A stretch of DNA of 64,000 nt from Nomia melanderi (Eukaryota > Arthropoda > Insecta > Hymenoptera > Halictidae). The notes beneath the pieces were generated by a model. That model was not told the origin of the DNA, did not search any database, and saw nothing but the letters and a program-made list of their open reading frames with translations. Of this stretch, positions 12,011-25,559 are shown one piece after another. Every line of letters begins with the position of its first letter. Position 1 is the stretch's first letter. The stretch lies in assembly GCF_051020985.1 (NCBI RefSeq), contig NW_027475138.1, positions 3,224,001 through 3,288,000 of the forward strand, read 5' to 3'. The position numbers and the translations under genes were made by a program.

Positions 12011-15000
12011 TCAGGGACGGGGAAAAATCCAATATATATCTGGTGATATGTCGGGTGCTATTAGAGATAGCGCAATAAACCAAAGTGAATTGTCTGCAGG
12101 AATCCCATGGCGCATGAATCTGTGCAGCGGGATCGACCTCGGATCACCAGGGGCCGAGAAAACCACCATCTCATGGGGCCGGACACTCAGGGTCAGGGGA
12201 AAATCCAATGTGTATCTGGTGATATCTCGGGTGCTATTAGAGATAGCGCAATAAACCAAAGTGAATTATCTGCAGGAGGCCCTGGCGCATGCATCTGTGC
12301 AGCGGGAACGACGTCGGACCACCAGGGGCCGAGAAAACAACCGTCTCATTGGGCCGGACACTGAGGGTCAGGGGAAAATCCAATATATATCTGGTGATAT
12401 CTCGGGTGCTATTAGAGATAGCGCAATAAACGAAAGTGAATTATCTGCAGGAGGCCCTGGCGCATGAATCTGTACAGCAGGAACGACCTCGGACCACCAG
12501 GGGCCGAGAAAACCACCGTCTCATGGGGCCGGACATTCAGGTTCAGGGAAAAATACAATATATATCTGGTGATATCTCGGGTGCTATTACAGATAGCGCA
12601 ATAAATCAAAGTGCATTGTCTGTAAGAGGCCCTGGGGCATGAATCTGGCCAGCGGGAACGACCTCGGACCACCAGGGGCCGAGAAATCCACCGTCTCAGG
12701 GGGCCGGACACTCAGGGTCAGGGGAAAAGCCAATATATATCTGGTGATATCTCGGGTGCTATTAGAGATAGCGCAATAAACCAAAGTGAATTATCTGCAG
12801 GAGGCACTGGCACATGCATCTGTGCAGCGGGAGCGACCTCAGAGCACCAGGGGCCGAGAAAACCATCGACACATGGGGCCGGACACTCAGATTCAGGGGA
12901 AAATCCAATATAAATCTGGTGATATCTCGGGTACTATTACAGATAGCGCAATAAATCAAAGTGAATTATCTGCAGGGGACCCTGTCGCATGAATCTGTGC
13001 AGCGGGAACGACCACGGACCACCAGGGGCCGAGAAAACCACCGTCTCATGGGGCGGGACACTCAGGGTCAGGGAAAAATCCAATATATATCTGGTGGTAT
13101 CTCGGGTACTATTACAGATAGCGCAATAAATCAAAGTGCATTGTCTGCAGGAGGCCCTGCCGCATAAATCTGTGCAGCGGGAACGACCTCGGACCACCAG
13201 GGGCCGAGAAAACCACCGTCTCATGGAGTCCGACTGTCAGGGTCAGGGAAAAATCCAATATATATCTGGTGATATCGCGGGTGGTATTAGAGATAGCGCA
13301 ATAAATCATAGTGCATTGTCTGCAGGAGGCCCTAGCGCATGAATCTGTGCAGCGGGATCGACCTCGGACCACCAGGGGCCGAGAAAATCAAAGTCTCATG
13401 GGGCCGGACTGTCAGGGTCAGGGAAAAATCCAATATATATCTCGTGATATCTCGGGTGCTATTAGCGATAGCTCAATAAATCAAAGTGAATTATCTGCAG
13501 GGGACCCTGTCGCATGAATCTGTGCAGCGGGGACGACCTCGGACCACCAGGGGCCGAGAAAACCACCGTCTCATGGGGCCGGACACTCAGGGTCATGTAA
13601 GAATCCAGCATATATCTGGTGATATCTCGGGTGCTATTAGAGATAGCGCAATAAACCAAAGTGCATTGTCTGTAGAAGGCCCTGGCGCATGAATCTGTGC
13701 GGCGGGAACGACCTCTGACCACCAGGGGCCGAGAAAACCACCGTCTCATTGGGCCGGACACACAGGGTCAGGGGAAAAGCCAATAAATATCTGGTGATAT
13801 CTCGGGTGCTATTAGAGATTGCGCAATAAACCGAAGTGAATTATCTGCAGGAGGCCCTGGCGCATGCATCTGTGCAGCGGGAACGACGTCGGACCACCAG
13901 GGGCCGAGAAAACAACCGTCTCATGGGGCCGGACACTCAGGGTCAGGGAATAATCCAATATATATCTGGTGATATCTTGGTTGCTATTAGAGATAGCGCA
14001 ATAAACCAAAGTGAATTATCTGCAGGAGGCCCTGGCGCATGCATCTGTGCAGCGGGAACGACCTCCGACCACCAGGGGCCGACACAACCACCGTCTCATG
14101 GGACCGGACACTCAGGGTCGGGGGAAAATCCAATATATATCTGGTGATATCTCTGGTGCTCTTACAGATAGCGCACTAAACCAAAGTGAATCATCTGCAG
14201 CGGGCCCTGGAGCATGAATCTGTGCAGCGGGAACGAACTCGGATCACCAGGGGCCGAGAAAATTACAGATATTCGGAATCCGTCACCCAAGGTCATGTGA
14301 TAATCCAGCATATATCTGGTGATATCTCGGGTGCTATTAGAGATAACGCAATAAACCAAAGTGCATTGTCTGTAGGAGGCCCTGGCGCATGAATCTGGGC
14401 AGCGGGAACTACATCGGACCACCAGGGGCCGAGAAAACCACCGACTCACGGGGCCGGACGCTCAGGGTCAGGGGAAAATCCAATATATATCTGGTGATAT
14501 CTCGGGTGCTATTAGAGATAGCGCAATAAACCAAAGTGAATTATCTGCAGCAGGCCCTGGCGCATGAATCTGTGCAGCGGGAACGACCTCGGATCGCCAG
14601 GGTCCGAGAAAACCACCGTCTCATGGGGCCGGACACTCAGGGTCGGGGAAAAATCCAATATATATCTGGTGATATCTCGCGTGCTATTACAGATAGCGCA
14701 ATAAATCAAAGTGCATTGTCTGTAGGAGGCCCAGCCGAATGAATCTGTGCAGCGGGAAGGACCTCGGACCACCAGGGGCCGAGAAAATCACCGTCCCATG
14801 GAGCCGGACACTCAGGGTCAGGGAAAAATCCAATATATGTCTGGTGATATCTCGGGTGCTATTACAGATAGCGCAATAAACCAAAGTGCATTGTCTGTAG
14901 GAGGCCCTTGCGAATGAATCTGGGCAGCGGGAACGACCTAGGACCACCAGGGGCCGAGAAAACCACCGAGTCACGGGGCCGGACACTCAGGGTCAGGGGA

Positions 15001-17285
15001 AAATCCAATATATATCTGGTGATATCTCGGGTGCTATTAGAGATAGCGCAATAAACCAAAGTGAATTATCTGCAGGAGGCCCTGGCGCATGCATCTGTGC
15101 AGCGGGAACGCCCTCGGCCCACCAGGGGCCAAGAAAACCACCGTCTCATGGCGCCGGACACTCAGGGTCAAGGAAAAATCCAATATATATCTGGTGATAT
15201 CTCGGGTGCTATTAGAGATAGCGCACTAAATCAAAGTGCATTGTCCGTAGGAGGCCCTGGCGCATGAATCTGGGCAGCGGGAACGACGTCGGACCACCAG
15301 GGGACGAGAAAATCACCGTCTCATGGAGCCGGACACTCAGGGTCAGGGAAAAATCCAATATATATCTGGTGATATCTCGGGTGCTATTACAGATAGCGCA
15401 ATAAATCAAAGTGCATTGTCTGTAGGAGGCCCAGGCGAATGAATCTGTGCAGCGGGAACGACCTCGGACCACCAGAGGCCGAGAAAACCACCGTCTCATG
15501 GGTCCGGACACTCAGGGTCAGGGGAAAATCCAATATATATCTGGTGATATCTCGGGTGCTATTAGAGATAGCGCAATAAACCAAAGTGAATTATCTGCAG
15601 GAGGCCCTGGTGCATGCATCTGTGCAGCGGGAACGACCTCGGACCACCAGGGGCCAAGAAAACCACCGTCTCATGGCGCCGGACACTCAGGGTCAGGGAA
15701 AAATCCAATATATATCTGGTGATATCTCGGGTGCTATTTGAGGTAGCGCAATAAATAAAAGTGCATTGTCTGTAAGAGGCCCAGGCGCATGAATCTGGCC
15801 AGCGGGAACGACCTCGGACCACCAGGGGCCGAGAAAACCACAGTCTCATGGGGCCGGACACTCAGGGTCAGGGGAAAATCCAATATATATCTGGTGATAT
15901 CTCGGGTGCTATTACAGATAGCGCATTAAATCAAAGTGCATTGTCTGTAGGAGGCCCAGGCGAATGAATCTGTGCAGCGGGAAGGACCTCGGACCACCAG
16001 GGGCCGAGAAAATCACCGTCTCATGGAGCCGGACACTCAGGGTCAGGGAAAAATCCAATATATATCTGGCGATATCTCGGGTGCTATTACAGATAGCGCA
16101 ATAAATCAAAGTGCATTGTCTGTAGGAGGCCCAGGCGAATGAATCTGTGCAGCGGGAACGACCTCGGACCACCAGGGGCCGAGAAAACCACCGTCTCATG
16201 GGTCCGGACACTCAGGGTCAGGGGAAAATCCAATATATATCTGGTGATATCTCGGGTGCTATTACAGATAGCGCTATAAACCAAAGTGCATTGTCTGTAG
16301 GAGGCCCTTGCGAATGAATCTGTACCGCAGGAACGATCTCGGACCACCAGTGGCCGAGAAAATTACAGATATTCGGAATCCGTCACCCAAGGTCAGGGGA
16401 AAATCCAATATATATCTGGTGATATCTCGGGTGCTATTACAGATAGCGCAATAAACCAAAGTGCATTGTCTGTAGGAGGCCCTGGCGCATGAATCTGGGC
16501 AGCGGGAACGACGTCGGACCACCAGGGGACGAGAAAATCACCGTCTCATGGGGCCTGACACTCAGGGTCAGGGGAAAATCCAATATATATCTGGTGATAT
16601 CTCGGGTGCTATTACAGATAGCGCAATAAATCAAAGTGCATTGTCTGTAGGAGGCCCTGGCGCATGAATCTGGGCAGCGGGAACGACGTCGGACCACCAG
16701 GGGACGAGAAAATCACCGTCTCATGCATCCGGACACTCAGGGTCAGGGAAAAATCCAATATATATCTGGTGATATCTCGGGTGCTATGACAGATAGCGCA
16801 ATAAATCAAAGTGCATTGTCTGTAGGAGGCCCTTGCGAATGAATCTGTGCCGCAGGAACGACCTCGGACCACCAGGGGCCCAGAAAACCACCGACTCACG
16901 GGGCCGGACACTCAGGGTGAGGGGAAAATCCAATATATATCTGGTGATATCTCGGGTGCTATTACAGATAGCGCAATAAATCAAAGTGCATTGTCTGTAG
17001 GAGGCCCAGGCGAATGAATCTGGCCAGCAGGAAATACCTCCGACCACCAGGGGCCGAGAAAACCACCGTCTCATGGGGCCTGACACTCAGGGTCAGGGGA
17101 AAATCCAATATATATCTGGTGATATCTCGGGTGCTATTACAGATAGCCCAATAAATCAAAGTGCATTGTCTGTAGGAGGCCCTGCCGCATGAATCTGTGC
17201 AGCGGGAACGACCACGGACCACCAGAGGCCGGGAAAACCACAGTCTCATGGGGCCGGACACTCAGGGTCAGGGGAAAATTCAATA

Positions 17286-18535
17286 TATATCTGGTGATAG
17301 CTCGGGGGCTATTAGAGTTAGCGCAATAAATCAAAGTGCATTGTCTGTAGGAGGCACTGGCGAATGAATCTGTGCCGCAGGAACGACCTCGGACCACCAG
17401 TGGCCGAGAAAATTACAGATATTCGGAATCCGTCACCCAAGGTCATGTAAAAATCCAGCATATATCTGTTGATATCTCGGGTGCTATTACAGATAGCGCA
17501 ATAAACCAAAGTGCATTGTCTGTAGGAGGCCCTGGCGCATGAATCTGGGCAGCGGGAACGACGTCGGACCACCAGGGGACGAGAAAATCACCGTCTCATG
17601 GAGCCGGACACTCAGGGTCAGGGAAAAATCCAATATATATCTGGTGATATCTCGGGTGCTATTACAGATAGCGCAATAAACCAAAGTGCACTGTCTGTAG
17701 GAGGCCCTGGCGCATGAATCTGGGCAGCGGGATCGACCTCGGACCACCAGGGGCCGAGAAAACCACCGTCTCATGGGTGCGGACACTCAGGGTCAGGGGA
17801 AAATCCAATATATATCTGGTGATATCTCGGGTGCTACTACAGATAGCGCAATAAATCAAAGTGCATTGTCTGTAGGAGGCCCAGGCGAATGAATCTGTGC
17901 AGCGGGAACGACCTCGGACCACCAGAGGCCGAGAAAACCACCGTCTCATGGGTCCGGACACTCAGGGTCAGGGGAAAATCCAATATATATCTGGTGATAT
18001 CTCGGGTGCTATTAGAGATAGCGCAATAAACCAAAGTGAATTATCTGCAGGAGGCCCTGGTGCATGCATCTGTGCAGCGGGAACGACCTCGGACCACCAG
18101 GGGCCGAGAAAACCACCGTCTCATTGGTCCGGACACTCAGGGTCAGGGGAAAATCCAAAATATATCTGGTTATATCTCTGTTGCTATTACAGATAGCGCA
18201 ATGAACCAAAGTGCATTGTCTGTAGGAGTCCCTTGCGAATGAATCTGTGCCGCAGGAACGACCTCGGACCACCAGTGGCCGAGAAAAACACCGTCTCATG
18301 GGTCCGGACACTCAGGGTCAGGGGAAAATTCAATATATATCTGGTGATAGCTCGGGGGCTATTAGAGATAGCGCAATAAATCAAAGTGCATTGTCTGTAG
18401 GAGGCACTGGCGAATGAATCTGTGCCGCAGGAACGACCTCGGACCACCAGTGGCCGAGAAAATTACAGATATTCGGAATCCGTCACCCAAGGTCATGTAA
18501 AAATCCAGCATATATCTGGTGATATCTCGGGTGCT
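17286..18535 (+). repeat. First copy of a 1.25-kb block (spacing 2,625 bp)
   Basis: About seven monomers recur at 19911-21160. Shared markers in order are GATAGCTCGGGGGCTATTAG, the B segment, the GACGTCGG / GGGGACGAG monomer, the GGGATCGACC monomer, the GTGAATTATCTGCAGG / GCATGCATC monomer, the GGTTATATCTCTGTTGC tail and a second B segment. Single-base differences are present (GAGTTAGC at about 17318 against GAGATAGC), so this pair is older than the blocks right of 23 kb. Confidence 0.8.
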
Positions 18536-19910
18536 ATTATAGATAGCGCAATAAACCAAAGTGCATTGTCTGTAGGAGGCCCTGGCGCATGAATCTGGGC
18601 AGCGGGAACGACGTCGGACCACCAGGGGACGAGAAAATCACCGTCTCATGGAGCCGGACACTCAGGGTCAGGGAAAAATCCAATATATATCTGGTGATAT
18701 CTCGGGTGCTATTACAGATAGCGCAATAAGCCAAAGTGCACTGTCTGTAGGAGGCCCTGGCGCATGAATCTGGGCAGCGGGAACGACCTCGGACCACCAG
18801 GGGCCGAGAAAACCACCGTCTCATGGGTCCGGACACTCAGGGTCAGGGGAAAATCCAATATATATCTGGTGATATCACGGGTGCTATTAGAGATAGCGCA
18901 CTAAATCAAAGTGCATTGTCTGTAGGAGGCCCAGGCGCATGAATCTGGCCAGCGGGAACGACCTCGGACCACCAGGGGCCGAGAAAACCACAGTCTCATG
19001 GGGCCGGACACTCAGGGTCAGGGGAAAATCCAATACATATCTGGTGATATCTCGGGTGCTATTACAGATAGCGTATTAAATCAAAGTGCATTGTCTGTAG
19101 GAGGCCCAGGCGAATGAATCTGTGCAGCGGGAACGACCTCGGACCACCAGGGGCCGAGAAAACCACCGTCTCATGGGTCCGGACACTCAGGGTCAGGGGA
19201 AAATCCAATATATATCTGGTGATATCTCGGGTGCTGTTACAGATAGCGCTATAAACCAAAGTGCATTGTCTGTAGGAGGCCCTTGCGAATGAATCTGTAC
19301 CGCAGGAACGATCTCGGACCACCAGTGGCCGAGAAAATTACAGATATTCGGAATCCGTCAACCAAGGTCAGGGGAAAATCCAATATATATCTGGTGATAT
19401 CTCGGGTGCTATTAGAGATAGCGCAATAAACCAAAGTGCATTGTCTGTAGGAGGCCCTGGCGCATGAATCTGGGCAGCGGGAACGACCTCGGACCACGAG
19501 GGGCCAAGAAAACCACCGACTCACGGGGCCGGACTCTCAGCGTCAGGGGAAAATCCAATATATATCTGGTGATATCTCGTGTGCTATTAGAGATAGCGCA
19601 ATAAACCAAAGTGCATTGTCTGTAGGAGGCTCAGGCGCATGAATTTGGCCAGCGGGAACGACCTCGGACCACCAGGGGCCGAGAAAACCACCGTCTCATG
19701 GGTCCGGACACTCAGGGTCAGGGGAAAATCCAATATATATCTGGTGATATCTCGGGTGCTATTACAGATAGCGCAATAAATCAAAGTGCATTGTCTATAG
19801 GAGGCCCTGCCGCATGAATCTGTGCAGCGGGAACGACCTCGGACCACCAGGGGCCGGGAAAACCACAGTCTCATGGGGCCGGACACTCAGGGTCAGGGGA
19901 AAATTCAATA

Positions 19911-21160
19911 TATATCTGGTGATAGCTCGGGGGCTATTAGAGATAGCGCAATAAATCAAAGTGCATTGTCTGTAGGAGGCACTGGCGAATGAATCTGTGC
20001 CGCAGGAACGACCTCGGACCACCAGTGGCCGAGAAAATTACAGATATTCGGAATCCGTCACCCAAGGTCATGTAAAAATCCAGCATATATCTGGTGATAT
20101 CTCGGGTGCTATTACAGATAGCGCAATAAACCAAAGTGCATTGTCTGTAGGAGGCCCTGGCGCATGAATCTGGGCAGCGGGAACGACGTGGGACCACCAG
20201 GGGACGAGAAAATCACCGTCTCATGGAGCCGGACACTCAGGGTCAGGGAAAAATCCAATATATATCTGGTGATATCTCGGGTGCTATTACAGATAGCGCA
20301 ATAAACCAAAGTGCACTGTCTGTAGGAGGCCCTGGCGCATGAATCTGGGCAGCGGGATCGACCTCGGACCACCAGGGGCCGAGAAAACCACCGTCTCATG
20401 GGTCCGGACACTCAGGGTCAGGGGAAAATCCAATATATATCTGGTGATATCTCGGGTGCTATTACAGATAGCGCAATAAATCAAAGTGCATTGTCTGTAG
20501 GAGGCCCAGGCGAATGAATCTGTGCAGCGGGAACGACCTCGGACCACCAGAGGCCGAGAAAACCACCGTCTCATGGGTCCGGACACTCAGGGTCAGGGGA
20601 AAATCCAATATATATCTGGTGATATCTCGGGTGCTATTAGAGATAGCGCAATAAACCAAAGTGAATTATCTGCAGGAGGCCCTGGTGCATGCATCTGTGC
20701 AGCGGGAACGACCTCGGACCACCAGGGGCCGAGAAAACCACCGTCTCATTGGTCCGGACACTCAGGGTCAGGGGAAAATCCAATATATATCTGGTTATAT
20801 CTCTGTTGCTATTACAGATTGCGCAATGAACCAAAGTGCATTGTCTGTAGGAGTCCCTTGCGAATGAATCTGTGCCGCTGGAACGACCTCGGACCACCAG
20901 TGGCCGAGAAAAACACCGTCTCATGGGTCCGGACACTCAGGGTCAGGGGAAAATTCAATATATATCTGGTGATAGCTCGGGGGCTATTAGAGATAGCGCA
21001 ATAAATCAAAGTGCATTGTCTGTAGGAGGCACTGGCGAATGAATCTGTGCCGCAGGAACGACCTCGGACCACCAGTGGCCGAGAAAATTACAAATATTCG
21101 GAATCCGTCACCAAAGGTCATGTAAAAATCCAGCAAATATCTGGTGATATCTCGGGTGCT
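19911..21160 (+). repeat. Second copy of the 1.25-kb block (spacing 2,625 bp)
   Basis: Collinear with 17286-18535 monomer by monomer. The copies part at the right end: after the second B segment this copy runs into GATATCTCGGGTGCTATTAG, while the first has CTATTATAGATAGC. The B segment near 21086 has a changed base (ACAAATATTCGG) and ACCAAAGGTCATG instead of ACCCAAGGTCATG. Confidence 0.8.
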
Positions 21161-21685
21161 ATTAGAGATAGCGCAATAAACCAAAGTGCATTGTCTGTAG
21201 GAGGCCCTGGCGCATGAATCTGGGCAGCGGGAACAACCTAGGACCACCAGGGGCCGTGAAAACCACCGACTCACGGGGCCGGACACTCAGGGTCAGGGGA
21301 AAAACCAATATATATCTGGTGATATCTCGGGTGCTATTACAGATAGCGCATTAAATCAAAGTGCATTGTCTGTAGGAGGCCCAGGCGAATAAATCTGTGC
21401 AGCGGGAACGACCTCGGACCACCAGGGGACGAGAAAACCACCGTCTCATGGGTCCGGACACTCAGGGTCAGGGGAAAATCCAATATATATCTGGTGATAT
21501 CTCGGGTGCTATTACAGATAGCGCTATAAACCAAAGTGCATTGTCTGTAGGAGGCCGTTGCGAATGAATCTGTACCGCAGGAACGATCTCGGACCACCAG
21601 TGGCCGAGAAAATTACAGATATTCGGAATCCGTCACCCAAGGTCATGTAAAAATCCAGCATATATCTGGTGATATCTCGGGTGCT

Positions 21686-22385
21686 ATTACAGATAGCGCA
21701 ATAAACCAAAGTGCATTGTCTGTAGGAGGCCCTGGCGCATGAATCTGGGCAGCGGGAACGACGTCGGACCACCAGGGGACGAGAAAATCACCGTCTCATG
21801 GAGCCGGACACTCAGGGTCAGGGAAAAATCCAGCATATATCTGGTGATATCTCGGGTGCTATTACAGATAGCGCAATAAACCAAAGTGCACTGTCTGTAG
21901 GAGGCCCTGGCGCATGAATCTGGGCAGCGGGAACGACGTCGGACCACCAGGGGACGAGAAAACCACCGTCTCATGGGTCCGGACACTCAGGGTCAGGGGA
22001 AAATCCAATATATATCTGGTTATAGCTCTGGTGCTATTGCAGATAGCGCAATGAACCAAAGTGCATTGTCTGTAGGAGGCCCTTGCGAATGAATCTGTGC
22101 CGCAGGAACGACCTCGGACCACCAGTGGCCGAGAAAACCACCGTCTCATGGGTCCGGACACTCAGGGTCAGGGGAAAACCCAATATATATCTGGCGATAT
22201 CTCGGGTTCTATTACAGATAGCGCAATAAACCAAAGTGCATTGTCTGTAGGAGGCCCTGGCGCATGAATCTGGGCAGCGGGAACAACCTAGGACCACCAG
22301 GGGCCGAGAAAACCACCGACTCACGGGGCCGGACACTCAGGGTCAGGGGAAAATTCAATATATATCTGGTGGTATCTCGGGTGCT
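21686..22385 (+). repeat. Four-monomer block later re-used at 39.0 kb
   Basis: These four monomers recur at 39011-39710, 17,325 bp (99 monomers) on. They comprise the m1 and m2 monomers (GACGTCGG, GGGGACGAG), an m3-like monomer (ATTGCAGATAGCGCAATGAA, GTGCCGCAGG) and a monomer with GCGGGAACAACCTAGG and CCGACTCACGG. The first three are the founding 3-mer that is amplified as a 525-bp repeat from 41.6 kb onward. Here it is present only once. Confidence 0.82.
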
Positions 22386-22934
22386 ATTAGAGATAGCGCA
22401 TTAAATCAAAGTGCATTGTCCGTAGGAGGCACTGTCGAATGAATCTGTGCCGCAGGAACGACCTCGGACCACCAGTGGCCGAGAAAATTACAGATATTCG
22501 GAATCCGTCACCCAAGGTCATGTAAAAATCCAGCATATATCTGGTGATATCTCGGGTGCTATTACAGATAGCGCAATAAACCAAAGTGCATTGTCTGTAG
22601 GAGGCCCTGGCGCATGAATCTGGGCAGCGGGAACGACGTCGGACCACCAGGGTACGAGAAAATCAGCGTCTCATGGAGCCGGACACTCAGGGTCAGGGAA
22701 AAATCCAGCATATATCTGGTGATATCTCGGGTGCTATTACAGATAGCGCAATAAACCAAAGTGCACTGTCTGTAGGAGGCCCTGGCGCATGAATCTGGGC
22801 AGCGGGAACGACCTCGGACCACCAGGGGACGAGAAAACCACCGTCTCATGGGTCCGGACACTCAGGGTCAGGGGAAAATCCAATATATATCTGGTTATAT
22901 CTCTGGTGCTATTGCAGATAGCGCAATGAACCAA

Positions 22935-25559
22935 AGTGCATTGTCTGTAGGAGGCCCTAGCGCATGAATCTGGGCAGCGGGAACGACCTCGGACCACCAG
23001 GGACCGAGAAAATCACTGTCTCATGGAGCCGGACACTCAGGGTCAGGGAGAAATCCAATATATATCTGGTGATATCTCGGGTGCTATTACAGATAGCGCA
23101 ATAAATCAAAGTGCATTGTCTGTAGGAGGCCCAGGCGAATGAATCTGTGCAGCGGGAACGACCTCGGACCACCAGGGGCCGAGAAAACCACCGTCTCATG
23201 GCGCCGGACACTCAGGGTCAGGGAAAAATCCAATATATATCTGGTGATATCTCGGGTGCTATTACAGATAGCCCAATAAATCAAAGTGCATTGTCTGTAG
23301 GAGGCCCTGCCGCATGAATCTGTGCAGCGGGAACGACCTCGGACCACCAGAGGCCGGGAAAACCACAGTCTCATGGGGCCGGACACTCAGGGTCAGGGGA
23401 AAATTCAATATATATCTGGTGATAGCTCGGGGGCTATTAGAGATAGCGCAATAAACCAAAGTGCACTGTCTGTAGGAGGCCCTGGCGCATGAATCTGGGC
23501 AGCGGGAACGACCTCGGACCACCAGGGGCCGAGAAAACCACCGTCTCATGGGTCCGGACACTCAGGGTCAGGGGAAAATCCAATATATATCTGGTGATAT
23601 CTCGGGTGCTATTACAAATAGCGCAATAAATCAAAGTGCATTGTCTGTAGGAGGCCCAGGCGAATGAATCTGTGCAGCGGGAACGACCTCGGGCCACCAG
23701 AGGCCGAGAAAACCACCGTCTCATGGGTCCGGACACTCAGGGTCAGGGGAAAATCCAATATATATCTGGTGATATCTCGGGTGCTATTAGAGATAGCGCA
23801 ATAAACCAAAGTGAATTATCTGCAGGAGGCCCTGGTGCATGCATCTGTGCAGCGGGAACGACCTCGGACCACCAGGGGCCGAGAGAACCACCGTCTCATG
23901 GGTCCGGACACTCAGGGTCAGGGGAAAATCCAATATATATCTGGTGATATCTCGGGTGCTATTACAGATAGCGCAATAAATCAAAGTGCATTGTCTGTAG
24001 GAGGCCCTTGCGAATGAATCTGTGCCGGAGGAACGACCTCGGACCACCAGTGGCCGAGAAAATTACAGATATTCGGAATCCGTCACCCAAGGTCATGTAA
24101 AAATCCAGCAAATATCTGGTGATATCTTGGGTGCTATTAGAGATAGCGCAAAAAACCAAAGTGCATTGTCTGTAGGAGGCCCTAGCGCATGAATCTGGGC
24201 AGCGGGAACGACCTCGAACCACCAGGGGCCGAGAAAATCACCGTCTCATGGAGCCGGACACTCAGGGTCAGGGAGAAATCCAATATATATCTGGTGATAT
24301 CTCGGGTGCTATTACAGATAGCGCAATAAACCAAAGTGCATTGTCTGTAGGAGGCCCTTGCGAATGAATCTGTACCGCAGGAACGACCTCGGACCACCAG
24401 TGGCTGAGAAAATTACAGATATTCGGAATCCGTCACCAAAGGTCATGTAAAAATCCAGCAAATATCTGGTGATATCTCGGGTGCTATTAGAGATAGCGCA
24501 ATAAACCAAAGTGCATTGTCTGTAGGAGGCCCTGGCGCATGAATCTGGGCAGCGGGAACAACCTAGGACCACCAGGGGCCGAGAAAACCACCGACTCACG
24601 GGGCCGGACACTCAGGGTCAGGGGAAAATCCAATATATATCTGGTGATATCTCGGGTGCTATTAGAGATAGCGCAGTAAACCAAAGTGAATTATCTGCAG
24701 GAGGCCCTGGCGCATGCATCTGTGCAGCGGGAACGCCCTCGGACCACCAGGGGCCAAGAAAACCACCGTCTCATGGCGCCGGACACTCAGGGTCAGGGAA
24801 AAATCCAATATATATCTGGTGATATCTCGGGTGCGATTAGAGATAGCGCACTAAATCAAAGTGGATTGTCTGTAGGAGGCCCAGGCGCATGAATCTGGCC
24901 AGCGGGAACGACCTCGGACCACCAGGGGCCGAGAAAACCACAGTCTCATGGGGCCGGACACTCAGGGTCAGGCGAAAATTCAATATATATCTGGTTATAT
25001 CTCTGGTGCTATTACAGATAGCGCAATAAACCAAAGTACCTTGCCTGTAGGAGGCCCTGGCGCATGAATCTGGGCAGCGGGAACTTCCTCGGACCACCAG
25101 GGGCCGAGAAAACCACCGTCTCATGGGTCCGGATACTCTGGGTCAGGGGAAAATCCAATATATATCTGGTGATATCTCGGGTGCTATTACAGATAGCGCA
25201 ATAAATCAAAGTGCATTGTCCGTAGGAGGCCCAGGCGAATGAATCTGTGCAGCGGGAACGACCTCGGACCACCAGAGGCCGAGAAAACCACCGTCTCATG
25301 GGTCCGGACACTCAGGGTCAGGGGAAAATCCAATATATATCTGGTGATATCTCGGGTGCTATTAGAGATAGCGCAATAAACCAAAGTGAATTATCTGCAG
25401 GAGGCCCTGGTGCATGCATCTGTGCAGCGGGAACGACCTCGGACCACCAGTGGCCGAGAAAATTACAGATATTCGGAATCCGTCACCCAAGGTCATGTAA
25501 AAATCCAATATATATCTGGTGATATCTCGGGTGCTATTACAGATAGCGCAATAAACCAA
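22935..25559 (+). repeat. 15-mer higher-order repeat, copy 1 (2,625 bp)
   Basis: Fifteen monomers are followed at once by a second near-identical copy. Boundaries are uncertain by about 50 bases because flanking monomers are also similar. Markers include GGGACCGAGAAAATCACTG, CCCAATAAATC with GGCCGGGAAAACC, GATAGCTCGGGGGC, TTACAAATAGCGC, CCTCGGGCCACC, GCCGGAGGAACG with a B segment, GCGCAAAAAACC, CCTCGAACCACC, a second B segment, GCGCAGTAAACC, CAGGCGAAAATTC and GTACCTTGCCTG. The order is the same in both copies. Confidence 0.88.

Larger units (their letters stand above)
1..12410 (+). repeat. Diverged, mostly monomeric satellite zone
   Basis: Monomers here carry many private changes. One adjacent pair I aligned (starting near 1912 and 2087) differs at 9 of 175 positions. 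Higher-order periodicity is weak and limited to a few local duplications. All eight small indels I could locate in the window fall here: single-base losses near 433, 782, 1107, 1696 and 5898, a two-base loss near 4816, and single-base gains near 5975 and 12104. Together they shift the monomer phase by -5. Monomers reading GAGACAACCACCGTC after the CCACCAGGGGCC word are common. By analogy with alpha-satellite arrays this resembles an older array edge, which is inference. Confidence 0.85.
12411..22934 (+). repeat. Transition zone with patchy block duplications
   Basis: From 12411 every monomer starts at 161 modulo 175, so the period is exact. Monomers are more alike than to the left. Those with the diverged B segment recur irregularly (near 14262, 16362, 17412, 18462, 19337, 20037, 21086, 21611 and 22486). 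Blocks recur at fixed distances: about 17286-18535 reappears 2,625 bp downstream, and about 16086-16430 reappears 2,975 bp downstream. The GACGTCGG / GGGGACGAG lineage that later dominates is frequent here; its first clear member is at about 10486-10660. The tail variant GGTTATATCTCT first appears near 18170. No non-satellite sequence is seen. Confidence 0.8.
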
